64,000 nt of DNA from JBBDIX01 sp050486225. GTDB taxonomy: Bacteria; Actinomycetota; Nitriliruptoria; Nitriliruptorales; Nitriliruptoraceae. The position numbers and the translations under genes are program-made. The stretch's first letter is position 1. Every line of letters begins with the position of its first letter. Location of the stretch: contig JBJHCV010000002.1 of NCBI GenBank assembly GCA_050486225.1, positions 124,001-188,000 on the forward strand, written 5' to 3'. The notes beneath the pieces are model-generated. The model searched no databases. It was given only the letters and a program-made list of their open reading frames with translations, and was not told the origin of the DNA. This document shows positions 8,928 through 18,042 of the stretch, piece after piece.

Positions 8928-10078
8928 TGCTTCCTCCTCGGTGGGTCCGACGAGTCGCGCTGGCCCCCGCGATCCCGCTCGCGACCCTGCTACTGCTGAC
9001 GTCGGTGCCGCTGATGGCCCTGGTCGCGGCGTTCGCGTCCCCGCTGCTCCCGGGTCGCCTGCGGCCGCTGCGCCTGCTCGCCTACCTCGTCACCCACCTC
9101 GTGCTCGAGACCGCCACCCTGCTGATCCTGCTGCTGTACTGGATCGCCAGCGGGTTCGGACGCCTCCTGACTCGGCCGTACTGGCAGACGGCGCACTACC
9201 GACTCATGCACCTGTACCTGCGCGTGCTGGTGCACGCCACCGAACGCATCTTCAACCTGCGCGTCGACGTGGAACAGGACCCGGGGACCGCGGTCCCCAG
9301 GGACCTTGGCGACACGTCGCGACCGCTGCTCGTCCTCAGTCGGCACGCCGGTCCCGGTGACTCGTTCCTGCTCGTCCACGGACTGCTCGAGCGCAACCGC
9401 CGGCCGAGGATCGTGCTACGCGACTCCCTGCAGTGGGCGCCCACCCTGGACATCGCACTGAACCGCGTCCCCAACGTGTTCGTGCCGAGCCGCGGGCAAC
9501 GGACCACGGCGGCGCTGCGCATCGGACAGCTGGCCAGGGCCATGGGCCCGCGTGACGCGCTCGTGCTCTTCCCCGAGGGTCGCAACTTCACGCCGACCCG
9601 TCGGCTCCACTCGATCAGCCGCCTCGAGGAGTTGGGGCGGCACGCCCAGGCCGACGCGGCCCGGTCGATGCGTCACGTGCTCACACCTCGCGCGGGCGGC
9701 GCGCTCGCAGCGCTCCACGCCTGCCCGGATGCCGACGTCGTGTTCGTCGGCCACACGGGTCTGGAGAACCTGTCGAGCGTCGTCGACCTGTGGCGGGGAC
9801 TGCCGATGGACAGTCGCGTGCGGGTCCGCGTGTGGCGCGTGGACCGCGCGCTGGTGCCCACCGACTCCGCGGAACTGGTCGACTGGCTGCTGCGGTGGTG
9901 GCGCCGGATCGACGCCTGGATCGTTTCCCAGCACGGACCCGAGGAGGTGCCCGACGCCATCGTGGAGGCGGTGGCCCACGCACCAGTCCTGCCGCCCGAG
10001 GACCTCGCGCCCACGTCCGACGAAGGCACGTCCGCGGCAGAGCAGGCAGCACCCCCGTCGTCCCCGATCCCGGAGTGA
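8927..10078 (+). CDS. 1-acylglycerol-3-phosphate acyltransferase-like membrane protein (PlsC family)
   Basis: A 383-residue protein starting at ATG 8927, which overlaps the patatin stop. Two hydrophobic segments (about 12-38 and 47-77) anchor it. The acyltransferase domain follows, with the HxxxxD motif in RHAGPGD (near 142-147) and the later FPEGRNFTP block that binds the phosphate of the acceptor. It should transfer an acyl chain from acyl-CoA or acyl-ACP to a lysophospholipid. The Pro/Glu-rich tail after 350 looks disordered. The family is clear; the exact acceptor is not. Confidence 0.85.
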   Translation: MLPPRWVRRVALAPAIPLATLLLLTSVPLMALVAAFASPLLPGRLRPLRLLAYLVTHLVLETATLLILLLYWIASGFGRLLTRPYWQTAHYRLMHLYLRVLVHATERIFNLRVDVEQDPGTAVPRDLGDTSRPLLVLSRHAGPGDSFLLVHGLLERNRRPRIVLRDSLQWAPTLDIALNRVPNVFVPSRGQRTTAALRIGQLARAMGPRDALVLFPEGRNFTPTRRLHSISRLEELGRHAQADAARSMRHVLTPRAGGALAALHACPDADVVFVGHTGLENLSSVVDLWRGLPMDSRVRVRVWRVDRALVPTDSAELVDWLLRWWRRIDAWIVSQHGPEEVPDAIVEAVAHAPVLPPEDLAPTSDEGTSAAEQAAPPSSPIPE

Positions 10079-10080
10079 CC

Positions 10081-11085
10081 ATGACCACCCCCGCGATCCA
10101 CGTGCGTGGCCTGACGAAGCGCTACGGCGCCACGACGGCCCTCGACGGCCTCGACCTGGACGTGCCACGAGGCACGATCTTCGGGTTCCTGGGGCCGAAC
10201 GGCGCGGGGAAGACGACCGCGATGCGCACACTCGTGGGGCTCACGCGGCCGACCTCGGGGACCGTGCAGGTGCTCGGGTACGACGCGCTGATGCAGGGAC
10301 TCGAGGTGCGTCGACGCGTCGGGTACCTGGCACAGCTGCCCCGGTTCCACGACGACCTCACGCCCCGCAGCACCCTCTGGTTCGCGCGGCGGTTCTTCCC
10401 GCTGCCCGACCGGGACGCGGCACGCGTCGAGGTCGAGGAGGCCCTGGACCTCGTCGGGCTGCGCGTCAAGGCAGACAGCCCCGTGGGCAGCCTGTCGGGC
10501 GGCCAGCGGCAGCGTCTCGGCATCGCGCAGGCGACCGTCCACCGACCGCAACTGCTCATCCTCGACGAACCCGCGTCCGCACTCGACCCCGTGGGGCGTC
10601 GCGACGTGCTGGAGATCCTGCGCACCCTGCGGGGCGCCACCACCGTGTTCTTCTCCACGCACATCCTGGACGACGTCGAACGGGTCAGCGACGAGGTGGC
10701 CATCGTCGACGGAGGTCGTCGGGTGACCCAGGCGCCGATCGACACCCTGCTCGCGGGCGATGGACACCCCACCGTCGCGGTGACCATGCGCGGCGACGTC
10801 GAGGCCGCCCTCCGGCGCCTCCGCTCCCACTCGTGGGTGGCGGAGGCCGGGTGGGAGCCGTCGCCGCCACCACCGGTGGCCACGTCGACATCCTCACCGG
10901 GCGACGCACCGGTCGTCGTGCACGTCGCGACCCGGGACCTCGCGGAGGCCGAACACCAACTGCTCCGCGTGGTGCTCGAGGATCCTGACGTGTCCGTGCT
11001 CGAGGTTCGAACGCACCGCATCGAACTCGAGGAGGCCTTCCTGCGGCACCTCACCCCGGCAGCGACGGAAGGACCCCGACCGTGA
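10081..11085 (+). CDS. ABC transporter ATP-binding protein (ABC-2 type exporter)
   Basis: A 334-residue ATPase of the CcmA/drug-export type. Walker A is GPNGAGKTT (near 37-45), the signature LSGGQRQR (near 139-146) and Walker B LLILDEPASALD (near 157-168), with a switch His in STHILDD. The C-terminal 100 residues form the extra DUF4162-like region of this subfamily, interrupted by a Pro/Ser/Thr-rich linker. It starts two bases after the acyltransferase stop and overlaps the permease gene by four bases. With the permease it should drive export across the cytoplasmic membrane; the substrate is unknown. Confidence 0.93.
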   Translation: MTTPAIHVRGLTKRYGATTALDGLDLDVPRGTIFGFLGPNGAGKTTAMRTLVGLTRPTSGTVQVLGYDALMQGLEVRRRVGYLAQLPRFHDDLTPRSTLWFARRFFPLPDRDAARVEVEEALDLVGLRVKADSPVGSLSGGQRQRLGIAQATVHRPQLLILDEPASALDPVGRRDVLEILRTLRGATTVFFSTHILDDVERVSDEVAIVDGGRRVTQAPIDTLLAGDGHPTVAVTMRGDVEAALRRLRSHSWVAEAGWEPSPPPPVATSTSSPGDAPVVVHVATRDLAEAEHQLLRVVLEDPDVSVLEVRTHRIELEEAFLRHLTPAATEGPRP

Positions 11086-11864
11086 CCGCCGACGTGAGCG
11101 ACCGGGCGTGGGTGCTCGCAGGCCTGCGCAACCTTGCGCGCAGGGAGTTGTCCACATGGTGGACGACTCGACGGTGGTGGACCCAGGCGCTGGTGTGGAC
11201 GGCGATCCTGGTCGGGGTCCTCGCCGCGATGCTCTGGGTGCTGCCCGGCCTCACGGAGTCCGCCGGTGGTCCCGCGACGTCGACCGTCGACACGGTCCGA
11301 CAGTTCCCTGAACTCATCGGCCTCGTCATGGCGATCGGCGTGGTCCTCGCCGGGCAGGGGCTCATCCTCGACGAACGCCGCAACGGCGTCCTCGAGTGGC
11401 TGCTGTCCAAGCCGGTCACCCCGGCAGCAGTGGTGGTCGCGCGGTTCCTCGGCAACGCCGGCGGCATGGTCGCGACCATGGTCGCACTGCCGTGGATCGC
11501 GGTGCACGTGACGCTGTCACTGGCCACCGGTGCGCCGTGGCCCCCGGCCCAGTCGGTCGCTGCAGCCGCCCTGCTCGGGCTGGTGGTCGTGTTCCACCTG
11601 TCCCTGGTGCTGGCGCTCGGGGCGCTGCTGCGCAGTCGTGTCGCCGTACTGGCCCTCCCACTCGTCGCCGTCGTCGGCGCCGACCTCGTGGTGGGACTGA
11701 TCCCGTCGCTGTTCCACGTCTCGCCGTGGACCCTCGGCGCGCTCGCCTCGGTCGTGCTCACCGACGGCGTGATGATCACGTGGTCGCCGGTGGTCGCCAC
11801 GATGGCGTGGACCGCTGCGCTGGTGGTGGTCGCGTCGCTGGCGCTCCATCGACAGGACGGGTGA
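11082..11864 (+). CDS. ABC-2 type permease
   Basis: A 260-residue integral membrane protein with about six hydrophobic helices: WWTQALVWTAILVGVLAAML, FPELIGLVMAIGVVLAG, AVVVARFLGNAGGMVATMV, a long segment near 150-180, then two more to the C-terminus. This fits the ABC2_membrane family. The GTG start sits in a GTGA overlap with the ATPase stop, so the pair is translationally coupled. The segment LDERRNGVLEWLLSKPVTP is the typical cytosolic loop after TM2 in ABC-2 permeases, which usually mediates contact with the ATPase. Confidence 0.88.
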   Translation: MTADVSDRAWVLAGLRNLARRELSTWWTTRRWWTQALVWTAILVGVLAAMLWVLPGLTESAGGPATSTVDTVRQFPELIGLVMAIGVVLAGQGLILDERRNGVLEWLLSKPVTPAAVVVARFLGNAGGMVATMVALPWIAVHVTLSLATGAPWPPAQSVAAAALLGLVVVFHLSLVLALGALLRSRVAVLALPLVAVVGADLVVGLIPSLFHVSPWTLGALASVVLTDGVMITWSPVVATMAWTAALVVVASLALHRQDG

Positions 11865-11884
11865 ACGGTCCCGCGTGACGGGTG

Positions 11885-13813
11885 TCAGGACTCGGCAGGC
11901 CTGCCGCCCCACTCGGTCACTGACGACGTCCCTGCCCAGGCGACACTCCCCGACCCGTCCGACTTGGCGCGGTACAGCGCGACGTCGGCGCGACGGAGCA
12001 GGCGACTGATCGAGTCCAGTTCCGGTTCGGCGATCGCCACCCCGACGCTGACACCGACCGACACGGGGTCGACGAGCCCCGCGACCTGCATGGGCGCCCC
12101 CACCGTCGACGGGATCCGCCGGGCGACACGCTCGAGGTCGTCGCGCGACTCGAGGCCGTGGCAGACGACGACGAACTCGTCCCCACCGAACCGACCCACG
12201 GCGTCGAGGTCCCGGACGCACGACTGGAGGCGACGCGCGACCTCGCGGAGCACGTCGTCTCCCGTCGCGTGACCGAACCGGTCGTTGATGCCCTTGAAGC
12301 CGTCGAGATCCGCGAGGATGACCCCGAGCAGGGTTGCCGACTCGCCGATCTCGGACAGTGCCAACTCGATGCGGTCCTCGACACCCCGCCGGTTGAGGGT
12401 GCCCGTGAGCGGGTCGGTCTGCGCCTGTTCCGCCCACCGCAGTTCCTCACGCTTGCGATCCGTCACGTCACGCAGCGTCACGATGCGTTCGGAGCCACCG
12501 GAGCCGAGGGCATCGACCACCACGGAGACCCAACGGGTCGACCCGTCCCGGTGCTCCGCCCTCACGTCACGCGCGCGGGGCAGGGAATCTACGTCCTCCA
12601 GCAGCTGCCGCAGTTCGTCGTGGTCCTCGTCGACGACGACCTCGAACACCGACCGGCCCTCGAGGTCGTCCGACGTCACGCCGAGCACCGTGTCGGTCGA
12701 CGGACTCGCGAACGTCACGGGCCACTGCCGGTCGCCGGGCTCCGCGTCGTCGTCTGTGTCGACGAGCAGCAGCGCGTCACTGGTGTGGGCGACCAGGGAC
12801 GACGTCCGCTGCTGGCTCGAGAGTGCCGCGTCTCGTGCCGCGTCACGGGACCGCGCGAGCAGCAGCAGACGTGCGAGCACCGCGGGGACCAGCGCCGCCC
12901 ATGCGGCCGCGAGCGTCACGGGACTGGTTGCGACACCGCGGATCGACGTCCACAGCATGACCGCAGGAGGGGCCAGCAGGGCCAGTCCGAGCAACATCGT
13001 GCGCCGCTGGTCCAACTGGTCGGGTGGCGGCACCCGCCGGACGGTCAGCGTGAGCATGGTCGGGTGGAGTGCCGCGACCCCGGCGATCAGGTTCGCCACC
13101 GCGCCGAAGACGGCGCGTGCGCCCGCATAGTGCGAGATCGACTCGGCCGACGCCTCGCGGAGCGCTCCGAGAAGGAACGCGGCCAGCGCACAGAGCAACG
13201 CGATCGTCAGCAGCGTGACCGCCACCCGTTCACCGCGCGGGATGCTGTTGGCGGTGCGGACTAGGAGACCGAGGACCGCGACCAGGAACAGCACCTGCAT
13301 CGCTCCGGCGACCTCCGTGCCACCACCGGCCCAGCCGGGAACCGCCTGGGCCACGACGGCCAGGTGCCACAGCAGGACGCCTCCGGCCAGCGCGAGGACC
13401 AGCGCGTCGAGCGTGCTCCCCAGTTCCGCGCCTCGCACGGTCCTCGTCGCGTCGAACATCGCGACGAGGATGAGCACTCCCGCCAGGGTCGTGAGCCAGG
13501 CGTCGGCGGGCACGTTCGCCGTGAGCTGCTCGGAGCTCGACACCGACAGCACGACGACGTCGCCCAGCGCGCTGGAGGTCATCCCGGCGGCCAGCAGCAG
13601 CCAGGCCCGGGGTCGTGGCGGCCGGTGGACGACGAGCCCGACGAGCACCGCGACGATGCCGCTGCACACGATGCCCAGGCGAAGCTGCAGCGCCGGGACC
13701 TCGGGCAGGACCCCTGTCAGCGCCGACAGGGGGACCCCGACGACGAGGAGGGCGGCGCTCGGGACGTGACCGTTCCACAACGGGTGCCGTCGTGAACCGG
13801 TCTCGGAGGTCAT
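11885..13813 (-). CDS. Diguanylate cyclase with ten TM helices, PAS and GGDEF domains
   Basis: A 642-residue membrane sensor that should make cyclic di-GMP from two GTP. About ten hydrophobic helices fill residues 15-330. A PAS domain (near 345-460) follows, and then a GGDEF domain beginning at DPLTGTLNRRG. The active-site loop is RFGGDEF, with GGDEF at 543-547. The inhibitory I-site RxxD is intact as RDLD, five residues before GGDEF. No EAL domain is present. The N-terminal sensor does not match a named MASE domain I can recall, so the signal is unknown. The gene appears to have a leaderless transcript (see the -10 box at 13820-13825) and is convergent with the ABC permease. Confidence 0.93.
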   Translation of the reverse strand: MTSETGSRRHPLWNGHVPSAALLVVGVPLSALTGVLPEVPALQLRLGIVCSGIVAVLVGLVVHRPPRPRAWLLLAAGMTSSALGDVVVLSVSSSEQLTANVPADAWLTTLAGVLILVAMFDATRTVRGAELGSTLDALVLALAGGVLLWHLAVVAQAVPGWAGGGTEVAGAMQVLFLVAVLGLLVRTANSIPRGERVAVTLLTIALLCALAAFLLGALREASAESISHYAGARAVFGAVANLIAGVAALHPTMLTLTVRRVPPPDQLDQRRTMLLGLALLAPPAVMLWTSIRGVATSPVTLAAAWAALVPAVLARLLLLARSRDAARDAALSSQQRTSSLVAHTSDALLLVDTDDDAEPGDRQWPVTFASPSTDTVLGVTSDDLEGRSVFEVVVDEDHDELRQLLEDVDSLPRARDVRAEHRDGSTRWVSVVVDALGSGGSERIVTLRDVTDRKREELRWAEQAQTDPLTGTLNRRGVEDRIELALSEIGESATLLGVILADLDGFKGINDRFGHATGDDVLREVARRLQSCVRDLDAVGRFGGDEFVVVCHGLESRDDLERVARRIPSTVGAPMQVAGLVDPVSVGVSVGVAIAEPELDSISRLLRRADVALYRAKSDGSGSVAWAGTSSVTEWGGRPAES

Positions 13814-13819
13814 CGGATC

Positions 13820-13825
13820 AGCCTA
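13820..13825 (-). promoter_or_regulatory. -10 box for a leaderless GGDEF transcript
   Basis: TAGGCT on the minus strand ends six bases before the cyclase ATG at 13813. Transcription would start at or next to the A of the start codon, and no ribosome site lies between. This matches the leaderless layout common in Actinomycetota. Confidence 0.55.
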
Positions 13826-13865
13826 GACGTCGCCCTCCCTGCGTTCACACGGTCGCGGCGCCGGG

Positions 13866-14243
13866 TCACTCGACGACCAGCGGGTCCTCACCGTCGGCGA
13901 CCTCCACGACGACACGGGTCACGACGTACGCACCGTCGACCTCGTCGAGTTCGATGTTGAGCCGACCGGGTCGCAGGTCCATCGTCACCGCGAAGTGCTC
14001 GTCTCCGCGACGAACGATCCGTTGCGACATGGACTCCTCCACGTCGTCCTCATGGACTCCGATGAGTGCAGTGGCACGCGCTCGGGACTCCTCGCGGTCG
14101 TAGCCGTCGTCGATCACCTGCTCGGTGGGGGGCACCTCGGGGGTCTCGACCGTCTCGGGTTCGTCCGCGGAGGAACCCGAGCAGGCCACCAGCACCAGTG
14201 CCGTGACCGACGCGGCGGCGAGTCGGATCATCCTGGTCTTCAT
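13866..14243 (-). CDS. Lipoprotein of the I78 peptidase-inhibitor family
   Basis: A 125-residue exported protein. ATG 14243 was chosen because it opens a clear lipoprotein signal: Lys/Arg start, hydrophobic core and lipobox L-V-A-C with Cys at about 21. After an acidic Pro/Glu linker, the C-terminal 75 residues carry A-L-I-G-V-H-E-D, then TMDLRPGRLNIELDE, which strongly resembles the core of the I78 inhibitor family (elastase-inhibitor-like proteins). It would sit on the outer face of the membrane and may block a serine protease. The assignment rests on motif memory, and the target protease is unknown. It has an AGGACGAACG spacer before the start and stands alone. Confidence 0.68.
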   Translation of the reverse strand: MKTRMIRLAAASVTALVLVACSGSSADEPETVETPEVPPTEQVIDDGYDREESRARATALIGVHEDDVEESMSQRIVRRGDEHFAVTMDLRPGRLNIELDEVDGAYVVTRVVVEVADGEDPLVVE

Positions 14244-14559
14244 CGTTCGTCCTGTCGTCCACGGCGCGCGTGCGTGCGCCCTCGACGGTTGGACGTCCGC
14301 GCGGCGCGCCGGGTTCCACACGTCCATGCGGCCCGGTGGATCTCATCGAATCAGGCGCCCTGCACGGTGTACAGTCCCGCGCACGTGGTCTGACGCCCGG
14401 GTGACGGCGCCTGTCCACGGCCGGCCGGGACGCCGCACGGGGCCCGTTCCGCCGGACGCGACGCGACCGTGCCGGGGCCGGACCCGGTGGCACCTCCCCT
14501 GACGCCCGACCAACTTCCTTCGGCTGACGGATCGTCTCCACGCAGACAGGATCACTCCC
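14244..14559. promoter_or_regulatory. Divergent intergenic region with weak promoter signal
   Basis: This 316-base gap between the inhibitor lipoprotein and the efflux operon shows no convincing gene. TACAGT at 14370-14375 is a possible -10 box on the plus strand, which would give the efflux operon a GC-rich leader of about 180 nt. No -35 box, operator palindrome or known riboswitch was recognised. Confidence 0.3.
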
Positions 14560-16050
14560 ATGCTTCCGCTCCGGCGCCGCACGCTCCTGGTCAACCTCGG
14601 CATCGGCGCTGTCATCGTCGTTGCGGTGACCGCGGCCGCAGGCGCCCTCGTGGGTCCTGCGGGCGTCGAGGCCGAACCGACGACGGCCGACGTCCAGCGC
14701 GGCACCGTGATCAGCACCGTGGCAGCGGCGGGTGAGGTCGTGTCGCGGGGCGACGTCGACGTCGACTTCTCGATTCCCGGCCGGGTCGTCGAGGTGCTCG
14801 TCGACGTCGGGGACCGCGTGGTGGCCGACCAGGTCCTCGCACGACTCGACGACACCCCGTTGCGCGAACAGCTCGAGGTGGCCGAGGCCGCGCAGCACGC
14901 GGCACGCGCCAGCAGGTCCCAGCTCGCCGCGGGTCGAACCACTGCACAGCGGCGTCTGCTCGATCTCGAGCGTCAACAGGCCCTGCTCCAGCTCCAGCAC
15001 GCCCGGGCCGCCCTCGAACTCGCGGAGGACCAGCGGGATGCCGCGGTGCAGGTGTACGAGCAGCAGGTCGATGCCGCGGAACGCACGTTCCGCCGCGCGC
15101 GTGACTTCCTCGACGAGATCGAGAGCGAACTCGACTGTGACTCCCCCGACCCGGCGACGGAGCTCCAGACGTGTCTGCAGGCCAGCGACCGCGTCGGTGA
15201 GGCTCGCAGCGCACGCGACGCCGCCCGCCGTGGGCGCGACCAGGCCAGGGTCCGTGAGGAGCAGGCACTCGCAGGGGTTCGCGACCAGGTCCGCCTCGCC
15301 GAACTCGGACTCGAACTCGCCGATGCTCGCATCGCCGTGGAGACGGCGCCGCCCGGGCAGGGCGACACCGCACAGTTGGATGCCGAGGTGGTGCGCACCC
15401 GCGTGCTGGTCGCCCAGGCCGAACGTGACCTGGACGATGCCGTCCTCCGCGCCCCAGCGGACGGCGTCGTCGCGGTGGTCGGTGCTCGCGTGGGGGCGAC
15501 CGTGTCGGGACCGGGGGCCGGCGCGATCGTGCTCACCGACGTCGAGGGCCGGGAGGTGTCGGCGGCGTTCGCCGAGGCGGACGCGACGAGGATCGAACCC
15601 GGCCAGGCCGCCGTGGTCACCTTCGACGCGCTGCCCGGCGTGAGCGTCAACGGGCGAGTGCTGCGCGTCGACCCGCTGCCGACCCTGACCGGCAACCTGG
15701 TGCGTTACGGCGTTCGCATCGAGGTCGACGCCCTGCCCGACCAGGTGCGCATCGGCCAGACCACCACCGTCGAGGTGCTGGTCGGCGAGGCCGACGACGT
15801 GCTGTACGTGCCGACCACGGCCGTGTCGACCGTGGGCACGCGCACGACGGTCACCGTGTTCGACGGCGAGCAGTCCGTGGTCCGCGACGTGGTGGTCGGA
15901 CTGCGCGGCGACCAGTACCTGGAGATCACCTCGGGAGTGTCCGAGGGCGAACGGGTCGTGCTCCCGACCCGTGGTGCCGGAACCCTGCCCGACATCTTCG
16001 GGCCCGGCGGCGCCGGGGAACCGTCGACCGAACCTGCGCGCGCGGACTGA
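14560..16050 (+). CDS. Efflux periplasmic-adaptor-like protein (HlyD/MacA family)
   Basis: A 496-residue adaptor for a MacB-like exporter. Residues 10-32 form a signal anchor. The lipoyl/barrel-sandwich half-motif is at about 45-105 (G-R-V-V-E-V-L-V-D-V-G-D-R-V). A long coiled-coil hairpin runs to about 295, with a DCDSP...QTCLQ insertion holding two Cys that may form a disulfide. The second lipoyl half is D-A-V-L-R-A-P-A-D-G-V-V, and beta-barrel and membrane-proximal domains follow to the C-terminus. It lies four bases before the ATPase gene of the same operon. In a monoderm cell it would work on the outer membrane face without a TolC partner. Confidence 0.88.
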   Translation: MLPLRRRTLLVNLGIGAVIVVAVTAAAGALVGPAGVEAEPTTADVQRGTVISTVAAAGEVVSRGDVDVDFSIPGRVVEVLVDVGDRVVADQVLARLDDTPLREQLEVAEAAQHAARASRSQLAAGRTTAQRRLLDLERQQALLQLQHARAALELAEDQRDAAVQVYEQQVDAAERTFRRARDFLDEIESELDCDSPDPATELQTCLQASDRVGEARSARDAARRGRDQARVREEQALAGVRDQVRLAELGLELADARIAVETAPPGQGDTAQLDAEVVRTRVLVAQAERDLDDAVLRAPADGVVAVVGARVGATVSGPGAGAIVLTDVEGREVSAAFAEADATRIEPGQAAVVTFDALPGVSVNGRVLRVDPLPTLTGNLVRYGVRIEVDALPDQVRIGQTTTVEVLVGEADDVLYVPTTAVSTVGTRTTVTVFDGEQSVVRDVVVGLRGDQYLEITSGVSEGERVVLPTRGAGTLPDIFGPGGAGEPSTEPARAD

Positions 16051-16054
16051 GGCG

Positions 16055-16828
16055 ATGACGATCGCCCCCGACCTCACCGCGAGCGGGCCCGCGACCCGTC
16101 CCGTCATCGACGTGCGCGACGTGCGCAAGATCTACGGCGAGGGGGCGAGCGAGGTCCGAGCGCTCGACGGCCTCAGCCTCACGGTCGAACACGGCGAGTA
16201 CGTCGCGATCATGGGAGCGTCGGGTTCGGGCAAGTCCACGCTCATGCACGTCATCGGGTGCCTCGACGTGCCCACGTCGGGCCGCTACCTGCTCGACGGA
16301 ACGGATGTCAGTCGGCTGAACGACAACCAGCAGGCCATCGTGCGCAATCGCAGGATCGGATTCGTGTTCCAGTCGTTCAACCTGGTGTCACGCACCAGTG
16401 CGCTCGCCAACGTGGAGATGCCTCTGGTCTACGCGGGCGTCCGCGGCCCCGACCGTCGCCGCCGCGCCCACGCCGCACTTCGTCAGGTCGGCCTCGCGGA
16501 TCGCACAGACCACCGACCCAACGAACTGTCCGGTGGCCAGCAGCAGCGGGTCGCGATCGCGCGGGCGCTGGTCACGAGCCCGACCCTCATCCTCGCCGAC
16601 GAACCCACGGGCAACCTCGACAGTCGAGCGACCGCCGACATCCTGGGGATCCTCGACCGGTTCCACGCGCTCGGTCGCACGATCGTGCTGATCACCCACG
16701 AAGACGATGTCGCCGCGCACGCCACACGCGTCGTGCGCCTGCTCGACGGGCGCATCGAGTCGGACGTGCGCACGGCGTCGGACTCGGCGGACTCGTCGAC
16801 CGGCCTCGGGCCGGAGGTGTCCGAATGA
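16055..16828 (+). CDS. MacB/LolD-type ABC ATPase
   Basis: A 257-residue ATPase. Walker A is GASGSGKST (near 53-61), the Q-loop lies in VFQSFNLV, the signature is LSGGQQQRVAIARAL and Walker B is LILADEPTGNLDS. These sequences are diagnostic of the MacB/LolD/FtsE class, which powers mechanotransmission rather than a classical transport channel. The start ATG 16055 lies four bases after the adaptor stop; the preceding frame has no ribosome site. Its stop overlaps the permease start. The C-terminus ends in a Ser/Asp-rich tail of no known role. Confidence 0.93.
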   Translation: MTIAPDLTASGPATRPVIDVRDVRKIYGEGASEVRALDGLSLTVEHGEYVAIMGASGSGKSTLMHVIGCLDVPTSGRYLLDGTDVSRLNDNQQAIVRNRRIGFVFQSFNLVSRTSALANVEMPLVYAGVRGPDRRRRAHAALRQVGLADRTDHRPNELSGGQQQRVAIARALVTSPTLILADEPTGNLDSRATADILGILDRFHALGRTIVLITHEDDVAAHATRVVRLLDGRIESDVRTASDSADSSTGLGPEVSE

Positions 16829-18042
16829 TGCTGCGCGAAGTGATGCGGTTCGCCCTGCGCGGCCTGATCGCGAACCGGATGCGCTCCCTGCTGACGATGT
16901 TGGGCATCTTCATCGGCGTGGCCGCCGTCGTGCTGCTGACCGCGATCGGCAACGGGGCCGGACAGGCCATCACCGCCACCATCAACTCGTTCGGTGCGAA
17001 CACGATCACGGTGTTCGCCGATCCCACCCCCGACCCCGACCAGCACCGGTCGATCCGTCCCCGGGAACTGACGATCGGCGATGCACGCATGCTCGAAGGT
17101 TCCGAGGGAGCACCTGCGGTCGCGCGCGCAGCCCCGATCATCCAGATGTTTCGCGTCGAGGCCCGCCACGAGTTCGCGAGCCACACGATCGAGACGTTGA
17201 TCGGCGCCACCCCCAGCTACCTGGAGATCGCCGAGTTCGCGGTCGTCGACGGGGCCTCGTTCTCCGACGCAGACGTCGAACAGGCGCGACAGGTGGTGCT
17301 GATCGGGCGATCCGTCGCCGACGAACTGTTCGGATCCGACCCCGCGGTCGGCCGACGCATCATCGTCGAGGGTGCGCCGTTCACGGTGCTGGGGGTCATC
17401 GAGGAGCGCGGCGAACTCGTCGGGCAGGACATCGACAACCTCGCCTTCGTGCCCATCACCTCGCTGCAGCAGGGTCTCACGGGGTACGGACCGATCGACG
17501 CGATCGTCGCGCAGGCCACCGGTCCGGAACAGGTCGATGCCGCCGAGGCACAGATCGTGTCCCTGCTCGACGCCCGCTACGGCATCACCGATCCTGACGA
17601 CCGCTTCTACCAGATCTTCAACCAGGCGACCCTGATCGACGCCATCGGAACCATCACCACCATGATCTCGGCGCTGCTGGCCGCCATCGCCGGCATCTCC
17701 CTGCTCGTCGGGGGCGTGGGGATCACCAACATCATGCTGATGACCGTGACGGAACGCACCCGGGAGATCGGGATCCGCAAGGCCATCGGTGCACCCCGTG
17801 GTGCGATCCTCGGGCAGTTCCTCCTGGAGGCGACGATGCTGTCGCTGATGGGTGGCGTGCTCGGCGTGCTCGCCGGTGTCGCCGCGAGCCAGATCAGCAT
17901 CGGGGTGTTCAGTCCGGTTGTCATGCCCAGCACCATCGCGCTCGCGTTCGGAGTCACACTCGCGATCGGGGTGTTCTTCGGCGCCCACCCGGCCAACCGC
18001 GCCGCGCGACTGCGTCCCATCGACGCGCTGCGCCACGAGTGA
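16825..18042 (+). CDS. MacB-type ABC permease
   Basis: A 405-residue permease with the MacB topology. TM1 is near 20-42, followed by a large extracytoplasmic MacB_PCD domain (about 45-275), and three C-terminal TM helices make up the FtsX domain. The C-terminal block TERTREIGIRKAIGA is the family hallmark linking to the ATPase. The start ATG 16825 has GGAGG seven bases upstream, with a second ATG at 16828 as an alternative. Together with the adaptor and ATPase it forms a tripartite exporter of unknown substrate (peptides, antibiotics or lipoprotein-like molecules are family precedents). Confidence 0.92.
   Translation: MMLREVMRFALRGLIANRMRSLLTMLGIFIGVAAVVLLTAIGNGAGQAITATINSFGANTITVFADPTPDPDQHRSIRPRELTIGDARMLEGSEGAPAVARAAPIIQMFRVEARHEFASHTIETLIGATPSYLEIAEFAVVDGASFSDADVEQARQVVLIGRSVADELFGSDPAVGRRIIVEGAPFTVLGVIEERGELVGQDIDNLAFVPITSLQQGLTGYGPIDAIVAQATGPEQVDAAEAQIVSLLDARYGITDPDDRFYQIFNQATLIDAIGTITTMISALLAAIAGISLLVGGVGITNIMLMTVTERTREIGIRKAIGAPRGAILGQFLLEATMLSLMGGVLGVLAGVAASQISIGVFSPVVMPSTIALAFGVTLAIGVFFGAHPANRAARLRPIDALRHE

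Noticed and set aside
14050..16128. A 692-codon open frame on the minus strand
   Set aside because: Lies opposite the HlyD-like adaptor gene and only mirrors its codon bias.
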